Below are positions 54,180 to 62,718 of a stretch of 64,000 nucleotides of DNA, piece by piece; the stretch's first letter is position 1; the number at the start of each line of letters is the position of its first letter. The position numbers and the translations under genes were made by a program. The DNA is from Arcanobacterium sp. (GTDB lineage: Bacteria > Actinomycetota > Actinomycetes > Actinomycetales > Actinomycetaceae): the NCBI GenBank assembly GCA_022778805.1, contig JALFSN010000003.1, positions 157,804 to 221,803 on the forward strand, in the 5' to 3' direction. The notes under the pieces are model-generated. The model was not told the origin of the DNA. It did not search any database and saw only the letters and a program-made list of their open reading frames with translations.

Positions 54180-57109
54180 TGCTCCTCCTCTGCAGACTCC
54201 TGCGGAACGTCAGAATCGTGAGCATCAGAATCGTCACGATTTTGAACGCCAGAATCATTCTGCGCTGCGCCGTCACCCTCCGCGCAGATCGCCGCTCCCT
54301 CTTTATGTGCGTCGTCGTTCGCAACGTCGTCTGCGTCGTCGTCTGCATCGTCACTCGCAACGTCGTTTGCGGCGCAGCTAACGTCGTCACTCTGCGCGTC
54401 GCTATCATTCTCATCCACAGCTACTACCTCAGCTGTGTCCGCAATCATTTCAGAAATCGTTTCAGAGCTTTCGTAGGGAGTAGCGGGGATTTCGTGAGGC
54501 GTTTCAGAGCTTTCGTGAGGCGTAACAGACGGCGTGACGCGCCTGGGGAGCGGGCGTTCATCATCCATGTGGATCCCCGCACCCCGAGCAGCAATGGCAG
54601 CTCGCAGTTCGTCGTCACTGAGCTGGGTGAGAGCCGTAGATTGCCGAAGCGACTGGCGCAGGTATTCGAGAGCCACCACCGTCATCATCACTGCGAAGAA
54701 CCACAGCGCACTGACGCCGAGGATGAGAGTCTTTTGAGCGGGAAAGACCCCCGCACTACACCCGAGGATTATCATCCCCACGAGGCCGATACTGCCGACG
54801 ACTCTAATCCAGGTGAGATAATTGTGCGTGCGCCGCGCGAGATCAGCAGCAAATCGTTCTTTCCCTTGCATAGCACGGATGATGTCAGCAATTCGGTAGC
54901 CGCGACCAACTACCTGAACTTTTTCAAAACGCACCAGGTTTGTGCGCGCAAGCTCGCGGTTGAAGAGCACGTTGAAGTGCGCTAGCCCTTTGCGAGCGAG
55001 CAGCCCTATGCCAAACGACATGACGCACATCAACACCAGCACCGCCATATACAGGGCATAATGATTCCCGTAAAAACCGCCAATTACTTCGCGCATGGCG
55101 TTGATGCCGTATGAGAGCGGCAGCACCGGATAGAGCAGACGGAAGAAATTGGGCATCAGCTCAATGGGATAGAGCCCTGATGCTCCTGGGATTTGTAAAA
55201 TCGCTAGCACGACTGCAAGCCCTCTGCCCACGTGCCCAAAAGCTGATGTTAAGGCATAGATAATGCTGAAATATGCCACTCCGATGAGCATTCCCGTCAC
55301 GACGAAAATGGCAGGATTCACAGTTTGCACCCCGATAGCGATATCTCCCAGCGTCACGACGCCAGCTTGCCCGAGCACGATCAGAGCTAGCAAGAGGAAC
55401 CTGCCGAGATATGCCTGCCCGACGGTGACCCGTTCAAGGCCCTCTGTATCCACTTCGACGCGGAAGATCACCATGAGCGCAAAGGCACCGATCCACAGCG
55501 AAAGGTTGGTGAAAAGCGCCGCCATCGCAGATCCGTAAGAGTTGATAGGGAAAACGGGAGTGTTGGTCACCGTCACTGGCTGCGCAAAAAACTGCCCGAT
55601 ACGCGAAGCATCCAGACCCGTGATGGTGACGAGCGTATCCGAATGAGCAGCCAGCATGAGCGTCTGGATATCACTGCGGACTCCGTCAATGCCCTCGTGG
55701 AGAGAGGCGAGATTGGAGTCAAAACTGCTCAGCACTCCCTGCGTGGCCGTGAGCTGGCTCAATATGCCATCTATGAGGGTGCGTGCTTCGCTCAACGTCT
55801 GTTTGTAGCTATTGAGATTGGCTGAGAGCGCAGCCGTACGCGACGTGACGGCGCTCATTGCCCGATCGATAGCTGGCAGCGTCGCCGTCACGGATGAGCG
55901 CAGCGTGCTGGCCGTTTGACGACTGCTTTGTGCCGCCTGATCTGCTGCTTGAGCTAACTCGTTTACTGAATGAACGGTAGCTGCAGTGTCGCTGCCGAGC
56001 GCCTGCAATTTCTCTACCAGACGCCGGTTGCCGGCATTGTCTGCATCGAGCCGATCAAGCTCAGCTTTGAGAGGTTCAAGCAACTCGGGAGGAAGATCGG
56101 GAGAGTCGAGAAGCTGCTTGAGAGCCGAAATGACACTATCTGTGCGATCGATAGTATCCGTCATTCGGGCAGTATCTGCCTTGAAGCGACTGCCCACTCC
56201 ATCGAGTTCAGCAGTGATATCTGCCGCAGCTGAGCGAGCCGTACCAGTTGCATCAGCCACCGCAACTGTACCCTCTACCAGAGCTGACGTGGCAGTATCG
56301 GCGTAATCGGCAAGTGACGATTGCGCCTGAACTGCTAGAGCCTGCGCACGAGTGAGAGTCTTCTGAATATCTGCAATTCCGGTGTCAATCTGGGCTATCG
56401 TTTCTTTACCTGATGAGAGCCTTCCGCGCAGATCTGTGATATCTGTCTGAATCGTCGAGATACGCGAACGAGCGTCTGCTATGCCTTGTGAAGCCTGAGC
56501 AAATGTAGTATCGGCGTCTTTGTGCGCATTCGTGAGGTCTTTCTCAATCTCTTTTCCCTGGGCACTGAGCGCCGACGTCGCCGCCTGGACTAGCTGCTGC
56601 TTAAAAATAGCGGTGATCTGCCGCTGCAGCTCCGATGCAGCAGTGTCCGTCATGACTGTGGCGACGACGTTATTCTTCTCGTTCGCACGATAGTGAAGAG
56701 TTGGGCGCACGTGTGTGCCATCAATCATGTGCAGTAGATCTGAACTGAAGCTCGGTGGAATGGTGATAGAGGCATAAACATCGCCTTTCTGCAGAGCGAC
56801 CTCAGCCGCGTCAGCATCCAGAAATTGCCATCCGAGTAAGTCATTGTGCCGCAGCTCAGCCACTATTTGCTGCCCAACGTTGATAGATCCGGAAAGCTCT
56901 GAGCTAGCACCGTGATCTTCATTGACGACGGCGACGCCGATATTTCCAGTCGCTCCGTAGGGGTCCCAGAATGCGCGGACGTTTACCCACGAATATAAAG
57001 CCGGAATGATGAGCACTCCAGCAAGTACTATCCACGCCTTTTTCACGTGGAAAAGGCGCTTTATATCCCGAGTGAAAATCTTCCAGCTCTGTCGCACACA
57101 GGTAACCAT
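54176..57109 (-). CDS. YhgE/Pip-family membrane protein (first of pair), long acidic tail
   Basis: A 977-aa protein. The N-terminal segment IVLAGVLIIPALYSWVNVRAFWDPYG is the YhgE signature. A central stretch of about 400 residues is heptad-rich (IADARSRISTIQTDITDLRGRL). C-terminal membrane segments follow (LWIGAFALMVIF ... VVTGMLIGVAYFSIIYALTS), with two more late in the protein. The last 130 residues are a highly acidic Asp/Ala/Glu-rich cytoplasmic tail (ASDDADDDADDVANDDA) not seen in typical members. GGGG lies just before the ATG. It is upstream of, and overlaps, the second YhgE/Pip gene. Confidence 0.88.
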   Translation of the reverse strand: MVTCVRQSWKIFTRDIKRLFHVKKAWIVLAGVLIIPALYSWVNVRAFWDPYGATGNIGVAVVNEDHGASSELSGSINVGQQIVAELRHNDLLGWQFLDADAAEVALQKGDVYASITIPPSFSSDLLHMIDGTHVRPTLHYRANEKNNVVATVMTDTAASELQRQITAIFKQQLVQAATSALSAQGKEIEKDLTNAHKDADTTFAQASQGIADARSRISTIQTDITDLRGRLSSGKETIAQIDTGIADIQKTLTRAQALAVQAQSSLADYADTATSALVEGTVAVADATGTARSAAADITAELDGVGSRFKADTARMTDTIDRTDSVISALKQLLDSPDLPPELLEPLKAELDRLDADNAGNRRLVEKLQALGSDTAATVHSVNELAQAADQAAQSSRQTASTLRSSVTATLPAIDRAMSAVTSRTAALSANLNSYKQTLSEARTLIDGILSQLTATQGVLSSFDSNLASLHEGIDGVRSDIQTLMLAAHSDTLVTITGLDASRIGQFFAQPVTVTNTPVFPINSYGSAMAALFTNLSLWIGAFALMVIFRVEVDTEGLERVTVGQAYLGRFLLLALIVLGQAGVVTLGDIAIGVQTVNPAIFVVTGMLIGVAYFSIIYALTSAFGHVGRGLAVVLAILQIPGASGLYPIELMPNFFRLLYPVLPLSYGINAMREVIGGFYGNHYALYMAVLVLMCVMSFGIGLLARKGLAHFNVLFNRELARTNLVRFEKVQVVGRGYRIADIIRAMQGKERFAADLARRTHNYLTWIRVVGSIGLVGMIILGCSAGVFPAQKTLILGVSALWFFAVMMTVVALEYLRQSLRQSTALTQLSDDELRAAIAARGAGIHMDDERPLPRRVTPSVTPHESSETPHEIPATPYESSETISEMIADTAEVVAVDENDSDAQSDDVSCAANDVASDDADDDADDVANDDAHKEGAAICAEGDGAAQNDSGVQNRDDSDAHDSDVPQESAEEEQ

Positions 57110-57246
57110 ACCCCGAAAAAATTTCTCAAAGAAACACTATTATGGATGAACACGCTGTGCAGGAGAGCGCTCACCACTTTTCGTGTCCGTGCCGGTAATA
57201 CCCACGCAGGAGATGCACTGTGTCGGAGATACGCTTCCCACAGCAA

Positions 57247-57300
57247 AGCTGTGCTGCTTGAGCATTAGGCTTTTCAGCCATATAGTCAAGCAGCACAGCT
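57247..57300 (-). terminator. Strong hairpin between the LPKTG gene and the YhgE/Pip pair
   Basis: A perfect 15-base stem (AGCTGTGCTGCTTGA and TCAAGCAGCACAGCT) encloses an inner GGCT-TTTC-AGCC stem. It is about 65 bases beyond the surface-protein stop. Confidence 0.75.
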
Positions 57301-57337
57301 CGTATATCGGTAGATGCAGATATCAGCTACATCCTTT

Positions 57338-57356
57338 AGGCGTAAATCTTACGCCT
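57338..57356 (-). terminator. Short hairpin directly after the LPKTG gene
   Basis: AGGCGTAA-ATC-TTACGCCT, an eight-base stem with a three-base loop, begins seven bases after the stop codon. With the hairpin at 57247 it makes a two-part terminator. Confidence 0.6.
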
Positions 57357-57362
57357 GCTATG

Positions 57363-58304
57363 TCAGTTGAACTTACGACGAAGCGCAACGCCGGCAGCGC
57401 CCGTCAGACTCGTCAGACCAGCAAGTCCGGCAACAATCCCAATGGCAGCGCCCGTCTTAGGAAGCTGTGCACTAGCTTCTACGCTAGGCGCAGCAGCAGG
57501 AGCCTTCTCAGCCACCTTCACTTTGTCAGCCACCTTGGTCTCTGCTTTAGCACCAGGCTTAACCTCTGCACCAGGCTTAGCTTCGGTACCAGGCTTAGCT
57601 TCGGTACCAGGCTTGACCTCTTCGGTATTAGGAGTATCTTCTTTGGCTAGGCACTGGCCAAGAGCCATGCAGGGGTTCCGCTTGAAATCCCGCAAGACAT
57701 TGACGAGCACACGGCGATCTTCTTTGACAGTAGAGAGCCTCTCCTCGACAGTCTTAAGAGCTTCCTTCTCGGCATCAATGAATGCTTTGTCCTGTGCATT
57801 AGCAGCCGCTGCATCTTTCTTCAGCTGATCCAGCTCTTTCGCCAACTTGTCCAGCTTTGCAAAGTCATCCTTGTAGGTGTACTTTGCCATATCTTCGCCG
57901 AACGTTTTAACGATGACGTTCCACGAATCCTGAGCTGCAGCGAATTCTTTTTCTTTTGCTGCTACGGCTTTGCTATTGTCTTTCTTGCTGTAATCATCAA
58001 TATACTGCTTGGCTTTTGCTGCCTCTTCTTCCAAGTACGCAATCTTAGAATCAATTTCGGGTAGCAATGCTTCGAGCTTGGGCTTCAGCACTTTGTTTCT
58101 CTCGATCGTCACCTTCGGACGATCCCACTTGTTGGTATCAAGATCCCACGTAGAGAGATCGTAGTAGCTCGAGCTGCGCTGCCCAATCATTGTAACGACA
58201 TCGCCCGGCTGATAGTTCTGAGTCGCAGCGAATGCTGCCGTCCCGCCCGAGAAGCATACGGCTCCGGAGAGAATCACAGCAGCGAAAGCTTTCTTCACCT
58301 TCAT
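57363..58304 (-). CDS. LPKTG-anchored coiled-coil surface protein
   Basis: A 313-aa wall-anchored protein. The signal peptide is MKVKKAFAAVILSGAVCFSG, ending in AFAATQ. The middle (residues about 55-205) is rich in Lys/Glu/Ala with helical heptads (LEEEAAKAKQYIDDYSKKD; LAKELDQLKKDAAA) and probably forms a rod. A KPGTEA repeat block follows, then LPKTGAAIGIVAGLAGLTS and the basic end RRKFN. Two Cys (CMALGQC) precede the repeats. GGGGAAC precedes the ATG. The promoter contains a G10 tract (see separate entry). I do not recognise a functional family. Confidence 0.88.
   Translation of the reverse strand: MKVKKAFAAVILSGAVCFSGGTAAFAATQNYQPGDVVTMIGQRSSSYYDLSTWDLDTNKWDRPKVTIERNKVLKPKLEALLPEIDSKIAYLEEEAAKAKQYIDDYSKKDNSKAVAAKEKEFAAAQDSWNVIVKTFGEDMAKYTYKDDFAKLDKLAKELDQLKKDAAAANAQDKAFIDAEKEALKTVEERLSTVKEDRRVLVNVLRDFKRNPCMALGQCLAKEDTPNTEEVKPGTEAKPGTEAKPGAEVKPGAKAETKVADKVKVAEKAPAAAPSVEASAQLPKTGAAIGIVAGLAGLTSLTGAAGVALRRKFN
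57552..57623. repeat. Four 18-bp tandem repeats encoding KPGTEA-type hexapeptides
   Basis: Units start at 57552, 57570, 57588 and 57606, each beginning ACCAGGCTT on the plus strand. The middle two are identical. They lie in the wall-spanning region before LPKTG, where copy number can vary between strains. Confidence 0.8.
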
Positions 58305-58366
58305 AATGTTCCCCTATTGCAATTTTCCATATCTAGCGTCAAATACGCGGTGCGCTGACGCTACTG

Positions 58367-58394
58367 AGCGTAGCGCTCCCCCCCCCCGAGTCAA
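58367..58394 (-). promoter_or_regulatory. Promoter with a G10 tract in its spacer (candidate phase-variation switch)
   Basis: On the minus strand TTGACT (58394-58389) and TACGCT (58372-58367) are separated by 16 bases, ten of which are a run of G (plus-strand C at 58378-58387). The -35 matches five of six positions; the -10 matches the TAnnnT pattern. Transcription would start about 55 bases before the LPKTG protein gene. An 8-base inverted repeat (TAGCGTCA/TGACGCTA, 58334-58363) overlaps the leader. Confidence 0.55.
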
Positions 58395-58849
58395 ATTGAC
58401 CGAAATAATGGGATTGCGGTATGGAAAGAACAATGGGAGACATACAGGGTAGGGGTGGTTGAAGAAACTATCATCAGGTTTGGAGTGCGAAAGTTTGGAT
58501 GGCGAAAATGCGTGAGCACACCCTTGGATATACGGCGATATCTACGGCGATATGCGCACTATGCCTTAGCTTATAGGGCACAGCTGTGCCCTACCGTGTA
58601 AGCACGGCGTAGGTGTGCGTGCAGGCATAAAACACGCAGTGTATGCACAGCTAGGCATATGTGAACTTAAGATGGCCGTGCATCAAATACAGCACTCGCG
58701 TACCACTGATAAAGTACAGCGCAAGCATCGCCTAAGCTGCGGCGTCACGCCCGCATGAGCGCATACCTCGCCAGCTGACTACGTATACCTTGCCAGCTGC
58801 AGCTGAACTAACACAGAACTGATTTTACAGGCGGTTCAGCCCTCTCAGT
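58395..58849. other. Gene-free region between the two LPXTG genes
   Basis: 455 bases with no supported ORF. It includes the 20-base palindrome at 58574-58593 and AT-rich sequence (ATACGGCGATATC) unlike the flanking genes. No mobile element ends were seen. Confidence 0.4.
58574..58593 (-). terminator. 20-bp perfect palindrome after the LPNTG gene
   Basis: TAGGGCACAGCTGTGCCCTA is fully self-complementary. It lies about 260 bases past the LPNTG stop, so it could be a terminator-type cruciform or an operator. Confidence 0.35.
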
Positions 58850-60550
58850 TCAGCCCTCTACAAATACTCGCCGCCTGCGATAGCACAAGGATGCTCCGGC
58901 GAGCGCCAGCGCCGGTGCCAGTGCTATAGCGGCTCCGACGCTGGCACCGGTATTGGGCAGAGCGCCCTGACGGCTCTGGCTCTCTTTCCCTGCCTGTTTT
59001 TCTGCTCCTGAGCCGCGATTGATCTCGTCAGTCGCTCCGCCTTTATCGTCACCCACATTTTTCTTGCCATCCGCATTCGATGGAGTATGCGAGGCTCCAG
59101 ATCCAGCAGGAGCGCCGTCTGGGGTAACTACTGGTGGCGTGGGGACTGAATGATCCGTCTCGTTCACGTGCTCGGCCTCATCTACATGCCCCGATGTCTC
59201 AATGCCGCCGGAATTTGGCTCAGTTCCCGTACCAGGCTCTCCCGCTCCAGGCTCCGGCTTATCCCCTGATTCATGACCACCAGTTTCAGCACCGGTGCCT
59301 GGTTCAACGGGTTTTACTTTACGCAGTTCCCAGGCACCGCCGTCGTTACGCGCCACTTCGTAATCATTGTGGGCTGGAGTGAGCGATATCGTGAGCGGCT
59401 CCTGCGAGCCAGACGCCGTCACGTAGACGTGCCCCAGCAACGGAGCCCAATTCATGTCGCTGCGGTACACCTGAAAATCAGTATCAGAGCTGACTCCGCC
59501 ATCGCCAGCAGTGATAGAGCCATTGGAACCGATCATGACCGTTCCGTCTCCTGCAATCCCCGCAACGTGAACGGCGTTGTCTGCGATTTTCAGAGTGGTT
59601 CCCGCTGCTACAGTGACGATTCCGCGAATATCGACGTCTCCCATATTCCCTAGCGTGACGTACGCTCCATCAGCAAGAGTCACATCGTGAATGCCAGAGA
59701 GCTGCACGTCTGTGAGACTCGCCTTATTGAACGTGACGGAGCGCTTTCCTATCGCAGCCCCCGCCGGAGCTGCACCCACCTTATTGACGAAGTTAGATTG
59801 GCTGACGATAGTGACTGCTCCAGTTTGTTCCGTGTCGTCTTCTGAGCCGAGATAGATCCCCTCATCCACTTTGATATTCGTGCCAACGAGATTGATATCA
59901 ACCGGAATTGTGCTGTTTTCCTCCGGACTGCCCACATAGATTTTGTGCAGCCGAGTCTCTGCATGCGGATTGATGACGTCGAGCACTGCTTTCTCTCCGA
60001 TGACGCCAGTATCATCTTTCACACCGGTGTAGATAATCGGGCGCACATCAGTTTGCAAGGGGCCAACCAAAGTATTGACGTTGTCTAAGGTCAGCTCGTG
60101 TCCAGCCTGATAGATGACTCCATTCACATTGACGCCGTTGTTAAACATCAGTTTCAGGTTCTTAAACGTCACATCGTCGCCAAGCTGCAGATCGCAGCCA
60201 CGGAATGTGATGAATGAGTTCTCAGCTCCAGCATGTGCCTCGTCGCCAGCGTCTGCCACAGGCGTGCCATCAATCGTGACTGCGGCATTAATCATCAGTA
60301 CATCACTATCACTACACGGCACAGTGACGTTGCCTTTCAGACGAATGACATCACCATCGCTGGCGTTCGCAAGAGCGCGCTGGAAGCTGGTGTAGGGATC
60401 GCTGAATGTGCCCGTTCCCCCATCGCCAGGATCATTAGAAAGCCACACTTCTCGCGTTGCTGCCGAGGCAATCGGGGAAGAGAATAGCGGAAAGGAGAGC
60501 GCCACCGCCATCGCGAGCGCAATCTTTTTTACGATTTTTCGGCCGGCCAT
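58850..60550 (-). CDS. LPNTG-anchored surface protein with right-handed beta-helix-like repeats
   Basis: 566 aa. The signal peptide MAGRKIVKKIALAMAVALSF ends in ASAATR. WLSNDPGDGGTGTFSDPYTSFQRALANASDGDVIRLKGNV is the start typical of pectate-lyase-like/parallel beta-helix proteins, and repeated short strands follow (VTFKNLKLMFNNGV, LTLDNVNTLV, VTIVSQSNFV). No polysaccharide-lyase catalytic residues could be assigned. A Pro/Glu/Gly-rich spacer (residues about 415-530) leads to LPNTGASVGAAIALAPALAL and YRRRRVFVEG. GAGGGG precedes the ATG. Probably an adhesin, not an enzyme. No sign that it belongs to the pilus operon. Confidence 0.87.
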   Translation of the reverse strand: MAGRKIVKKIALAMAVALSFPLFSSPIASAATREVWLSNDPGDGGTGTFSDPYTSFQRALANASDGDVIRLKGNVTVPCSDSDVLMINAAVTIDGTPVADAGDEAHAGAENSFITFRGCDLQLGDDVTFKNLKLMFNNGVNVNGVIYQAGHELTLDNVNTLVGPLQTDVRPIIYTGVKDDTGVIGEKAVLDVINPHAETRLHKIYVGSPEENSTIPVDINLVGTNIKVDEGIYLGSEDDTEQTGAVTIVSQSNFVNKVGAAPAGAAIGKRSVTFNKASLTDVQLSGIHDVTLADGAYVTLGNMGDVDIRGIVTVAAGTTLKIADNAVHVAGIAGDGTVMIGSNGSITAGDGGVSSDTDFQVYRSDMNWAPLLGHVYVTASGSQEPLTISLTPAHNDYEVARNDGGAWELRKVKPVEPGTGAETGGHESGDKPEPGAGEPGTGTEPNSGGIETSGHVDEAEHVNETDHSVPTPPVVTPDGAPAGSGASHTPSNADGKKNVGDDKGGATDEINRGSGAEKQAGKESQSRQGALPNTGASVGAAIALAPALALAGASLCYRRRRVFVEG

Positions 60551-60648
60551 TGTACCCCTCTAATCCCCTGGTTCCAGATGTTTTCGCCAGTCTATCAGTA
60601 TCCAGCTCGCCGATGCACGCGCGCCGAAATCTGGCACCTAGGTGCGAT

Positions 60649-61761
60649 CTAATATTCAGGGATATCTGGGAGCTCTAGAGAATCGGCATAGCCTTTGAAC
60701 TCGCTCCAACTGGAGAAAGGCGGCTCGCCATTCCAGGCAATATGTCCCACAAGGATAAACATATCGCGTGCTTCTCTCAATGCCTCTCCAGGAGTTTGAA
60801 ACCAATCTCTATCAGGCCAGAGCGAGAGCCGCACTCCCCGATTCTTGCCCTCCACCGTCATCGCTTGATCGCCGTCAAAAAGCTCCAGCGTACGGCGTTT
60901 GCCCTCATAGACCTCCTGCGCAGATGGATGGTAAATATGCTTTTCTGAGCGCGAGAAATACAGATACTGGGGAACATTGACAAGCTCATGCCCTGCCTGA
61001 GCCAGCTCCTCAGGAGAATAGCTGGCCTCTTTGCGATCCAGCCAATACTCCACCACAATATCTCTATCGAGCGGCACAACTCCCCCACGCCGAATGCCAT
61101 CGTTCCATATGCGCAGCCGCTTGCCACGCTGCTTCATATGAGCATTAACGGTATTGACGAATGCAGTATTTACATCCCACGGCTTCGCTTCGGAGCCAAA
61201 ACATTGGCGTGCAATCTCAGCGAGGTGCGGATAATCGGCATAAGTGCGGTGGTCAAGCTCGTTTTCAAACTCGTCAGCCCCCATGTGCCACCATTCACTA
61301 TCGAACACGCGAGCATAAGAATCTGCCAGATCGAGATACCACTGTACAGCCTCAGGATTCGAGGCATCGAGTCTCTCCAGATCGGGCTCGCCACTCGCCA
61401 GCGGGATAGCATATTGCGGAAATTCGGTGAGCCATGTGCGCAGATGACCAGGAGAATTGATTTCCGGAATGACGTTGATTCCACGTTCACGCGCATAAGA
61501 GAGCGTTTCTCGCGCCTGTTCTGGAGTCACATACGGCTCAGCAGTGGCGAAGAATCCGTCCTCTGATACGCCTGATTCTCCGGCACTTTCGCGGCCTCTC
61601 GATATCTTCACTTCCCAGAGCAGGGAGTTCATACGCATGGCAGCCATGTAATCGAGCAGGCAATGCATCCACTCTGGCGAGTATTTCACTGTCGAAGCAG
61701 AAAGAGTGACGCCACGCTCAGCAAACCGAGGCGCGGCGTCACGAAACATAGAAATCGTCAT
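60649..61761 (-). CDS. Cytoplasmic GH20-type beta-N-acetylhexosaminidase
   Basis: A 370-aa glycosidase catalytic domain without a signal peptide. The GH20 acid pair is in WWHMGADEFEN near residue 162. NVIPEINSPGHLRTW (the barrel strand with the conserved His) is earlier, and a Trp-rich substrate pocket (RIWNDGIR, VEYWLDRKEA) later. The usual N-terminal GH20b domain is missing, so this is a compact cytoplasmic form that would split imported N-acetylhexosamine-containing oligosaccharides. It begins 13 bases after the upstream permease stop and is probably translated from the same mRNA. The substrate is inferred. Confidence 0.85.
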   Translation of the reverse strand: MTISMFRDAAPRFAERGVTLSASTVKYSPEWMHCLLDYMAAMRMNSLLWEVKISRGRESAGESGVSEDGFFATAEPYVTPEQARETLSYARERGINVIPEINSPGHLRTWLTEFPQYAIPLASGEPDLERLDASNPEAVQWYLDLADSYARVFDSEWWHMGADEFENELDHRTYADYPHLAEIARQCFGSEAKPWDVNTAFVNTVNAHMKQRGKRLRIWNDGIRRGGVVPLDRDIVVEYWLDRKEASYSPEELAQAGHELVNVPQYLYFSRSEKHIYHPSAQEVYEGKRRTLELFDGDQAMTVEGKNRGVRLSLWPDRDWFQTPGEALREARDMFILVGHIAWNGEPPFSSWSEFKGYADSLELPDIPEY

Positions 61762-61773
61762 GCAGAAAGTTTA

Positions 61774-62718
61774 TCAGCCTTTCACTGCACCAGCAGCGAG
61801 ACCACTCTGCCAATACTTCTGCAAGCCGAGGAATAGGATCACAAGCGGAATCACACCCAGCAAAGACGCCAGCATAATAGGCCCGAATTCTGGCCGGAAG
61901 TAGCTGAGCATGCCGTACAAGCCGAGAGTGATGGGCTTGAGCTCATCAGACGATATCATCATCTGCGGCAAGATGAAGTTATTCCAGGTGGCCACAAAGA
62001 TGAAGAGGAAGATCGTCACCATTGCCGGTGCGAGCAGCCGGAGTACCATCGTGAAGAAAATACGGAATTCTCCAGCGCCGTCAATACGCGCTGCTTCCAA
62101 CAGCTCCGTTGGTACAGAGCTCTGCGCATACACACGCCCGAGGAATACCCCAAACGGGCTCACGCAGCAGGGGATGATAATGGAAGCCATCGTATTCGTC
62201 AGCCCCAGATGAATAAATACCACGTACATGGGAACGGTGAGAATGGCAACCGGCATCAAAAGCCCTGCCATAATCGTACCGATAGTGAAGTTTTTCCCTG
62301 GGAAACGGAACTTGGCCATCGCGTAGCCAGCCATGGTGGAGATAATCGTGCCAATAGCGGCAGCTACCGCAGAGTAGAGAATTGAGTTGCCAATCCAGCG
62401 CCACAGGTATCCACGAGTCCACCCGATCAGGGCGTTATAGTTGGCCACCGTCTGCCCCCACACAGATGAGCTTTCGGAGTTCTTACCGTGAGGAGCGAAC
62501 CATAACCCAAATGTGCTTGCCATTTCATTGTTGTTCTTCGTCGCAGAGATGATGACCCAGAAGATCGGGAAGATGAAATAGATAAGCACTATAACCATCA
62601 CGACGATAGTCAAGATGCGAGCAACCGTCGATGGCGCCAAGCTTCTCGACGGAAACCCCTCGATGGACTTCAGATACTTCTGCCCTGAGGGCGTCTGTGC
62701 GTACTTCGCCTTAGTCAT
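61774..62718 (-). CDS. Carbohydrate ABC transporter permease, MalG-like
   Basis: Second inner-membrane permease of a CUT1-type importer, 314 aa. ILTIVVMVIVLIYFIFPIFW opens the first of six membrane segments. The EAA loop is LLEAARIDGAGEFRIFFTMVL. GGAGG-ATCGA-ATG supports the start at 62718 rather than 62763. It overlaps the first permease gene by eight bases. The GH20 gene follows directly, suggesting hexosamine-containing oligosaccharides as substrate. No ATPase gene is present, so a shared MsmK-type ATPase elsewhere is likely. Confidence 0.93.
   Translation of the reverse strand: MTKAKYAQTPSGQKYLKSIEGFPSRSLAPSTVARILTIVVMVIVLIYFIFPIFWVIISATKNNNEMASTFGLWFAPHGKNSESSSVWGQTVANYNALIGWTRGYLWRWIGNSILYSAVAAAIGTIISTMAGYAMAKFRFPGKNFTIGTIMAGLLMPVAILTVPMYVVFIHLGLTNTMASIIIPCCVSPFGVFLGRVYAQSSVPTELLEAARIDGAGEFRIFFTMVLRLLAPAMVTIFLFIFVATWNNFILPQMMISSDELKPITLGLYGMLSYFRPEFGPIMLASLLGVIPLVILFLGLQKYWQSGLAAGAVKG

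Noticed and set aside
54179-54985. 268-aa plus-strand ORF opposite the YhgE/Pip acidic tail
   Set aside because: Its Arg/Val-rich repeat is the complement of Asp codons in the real gene.
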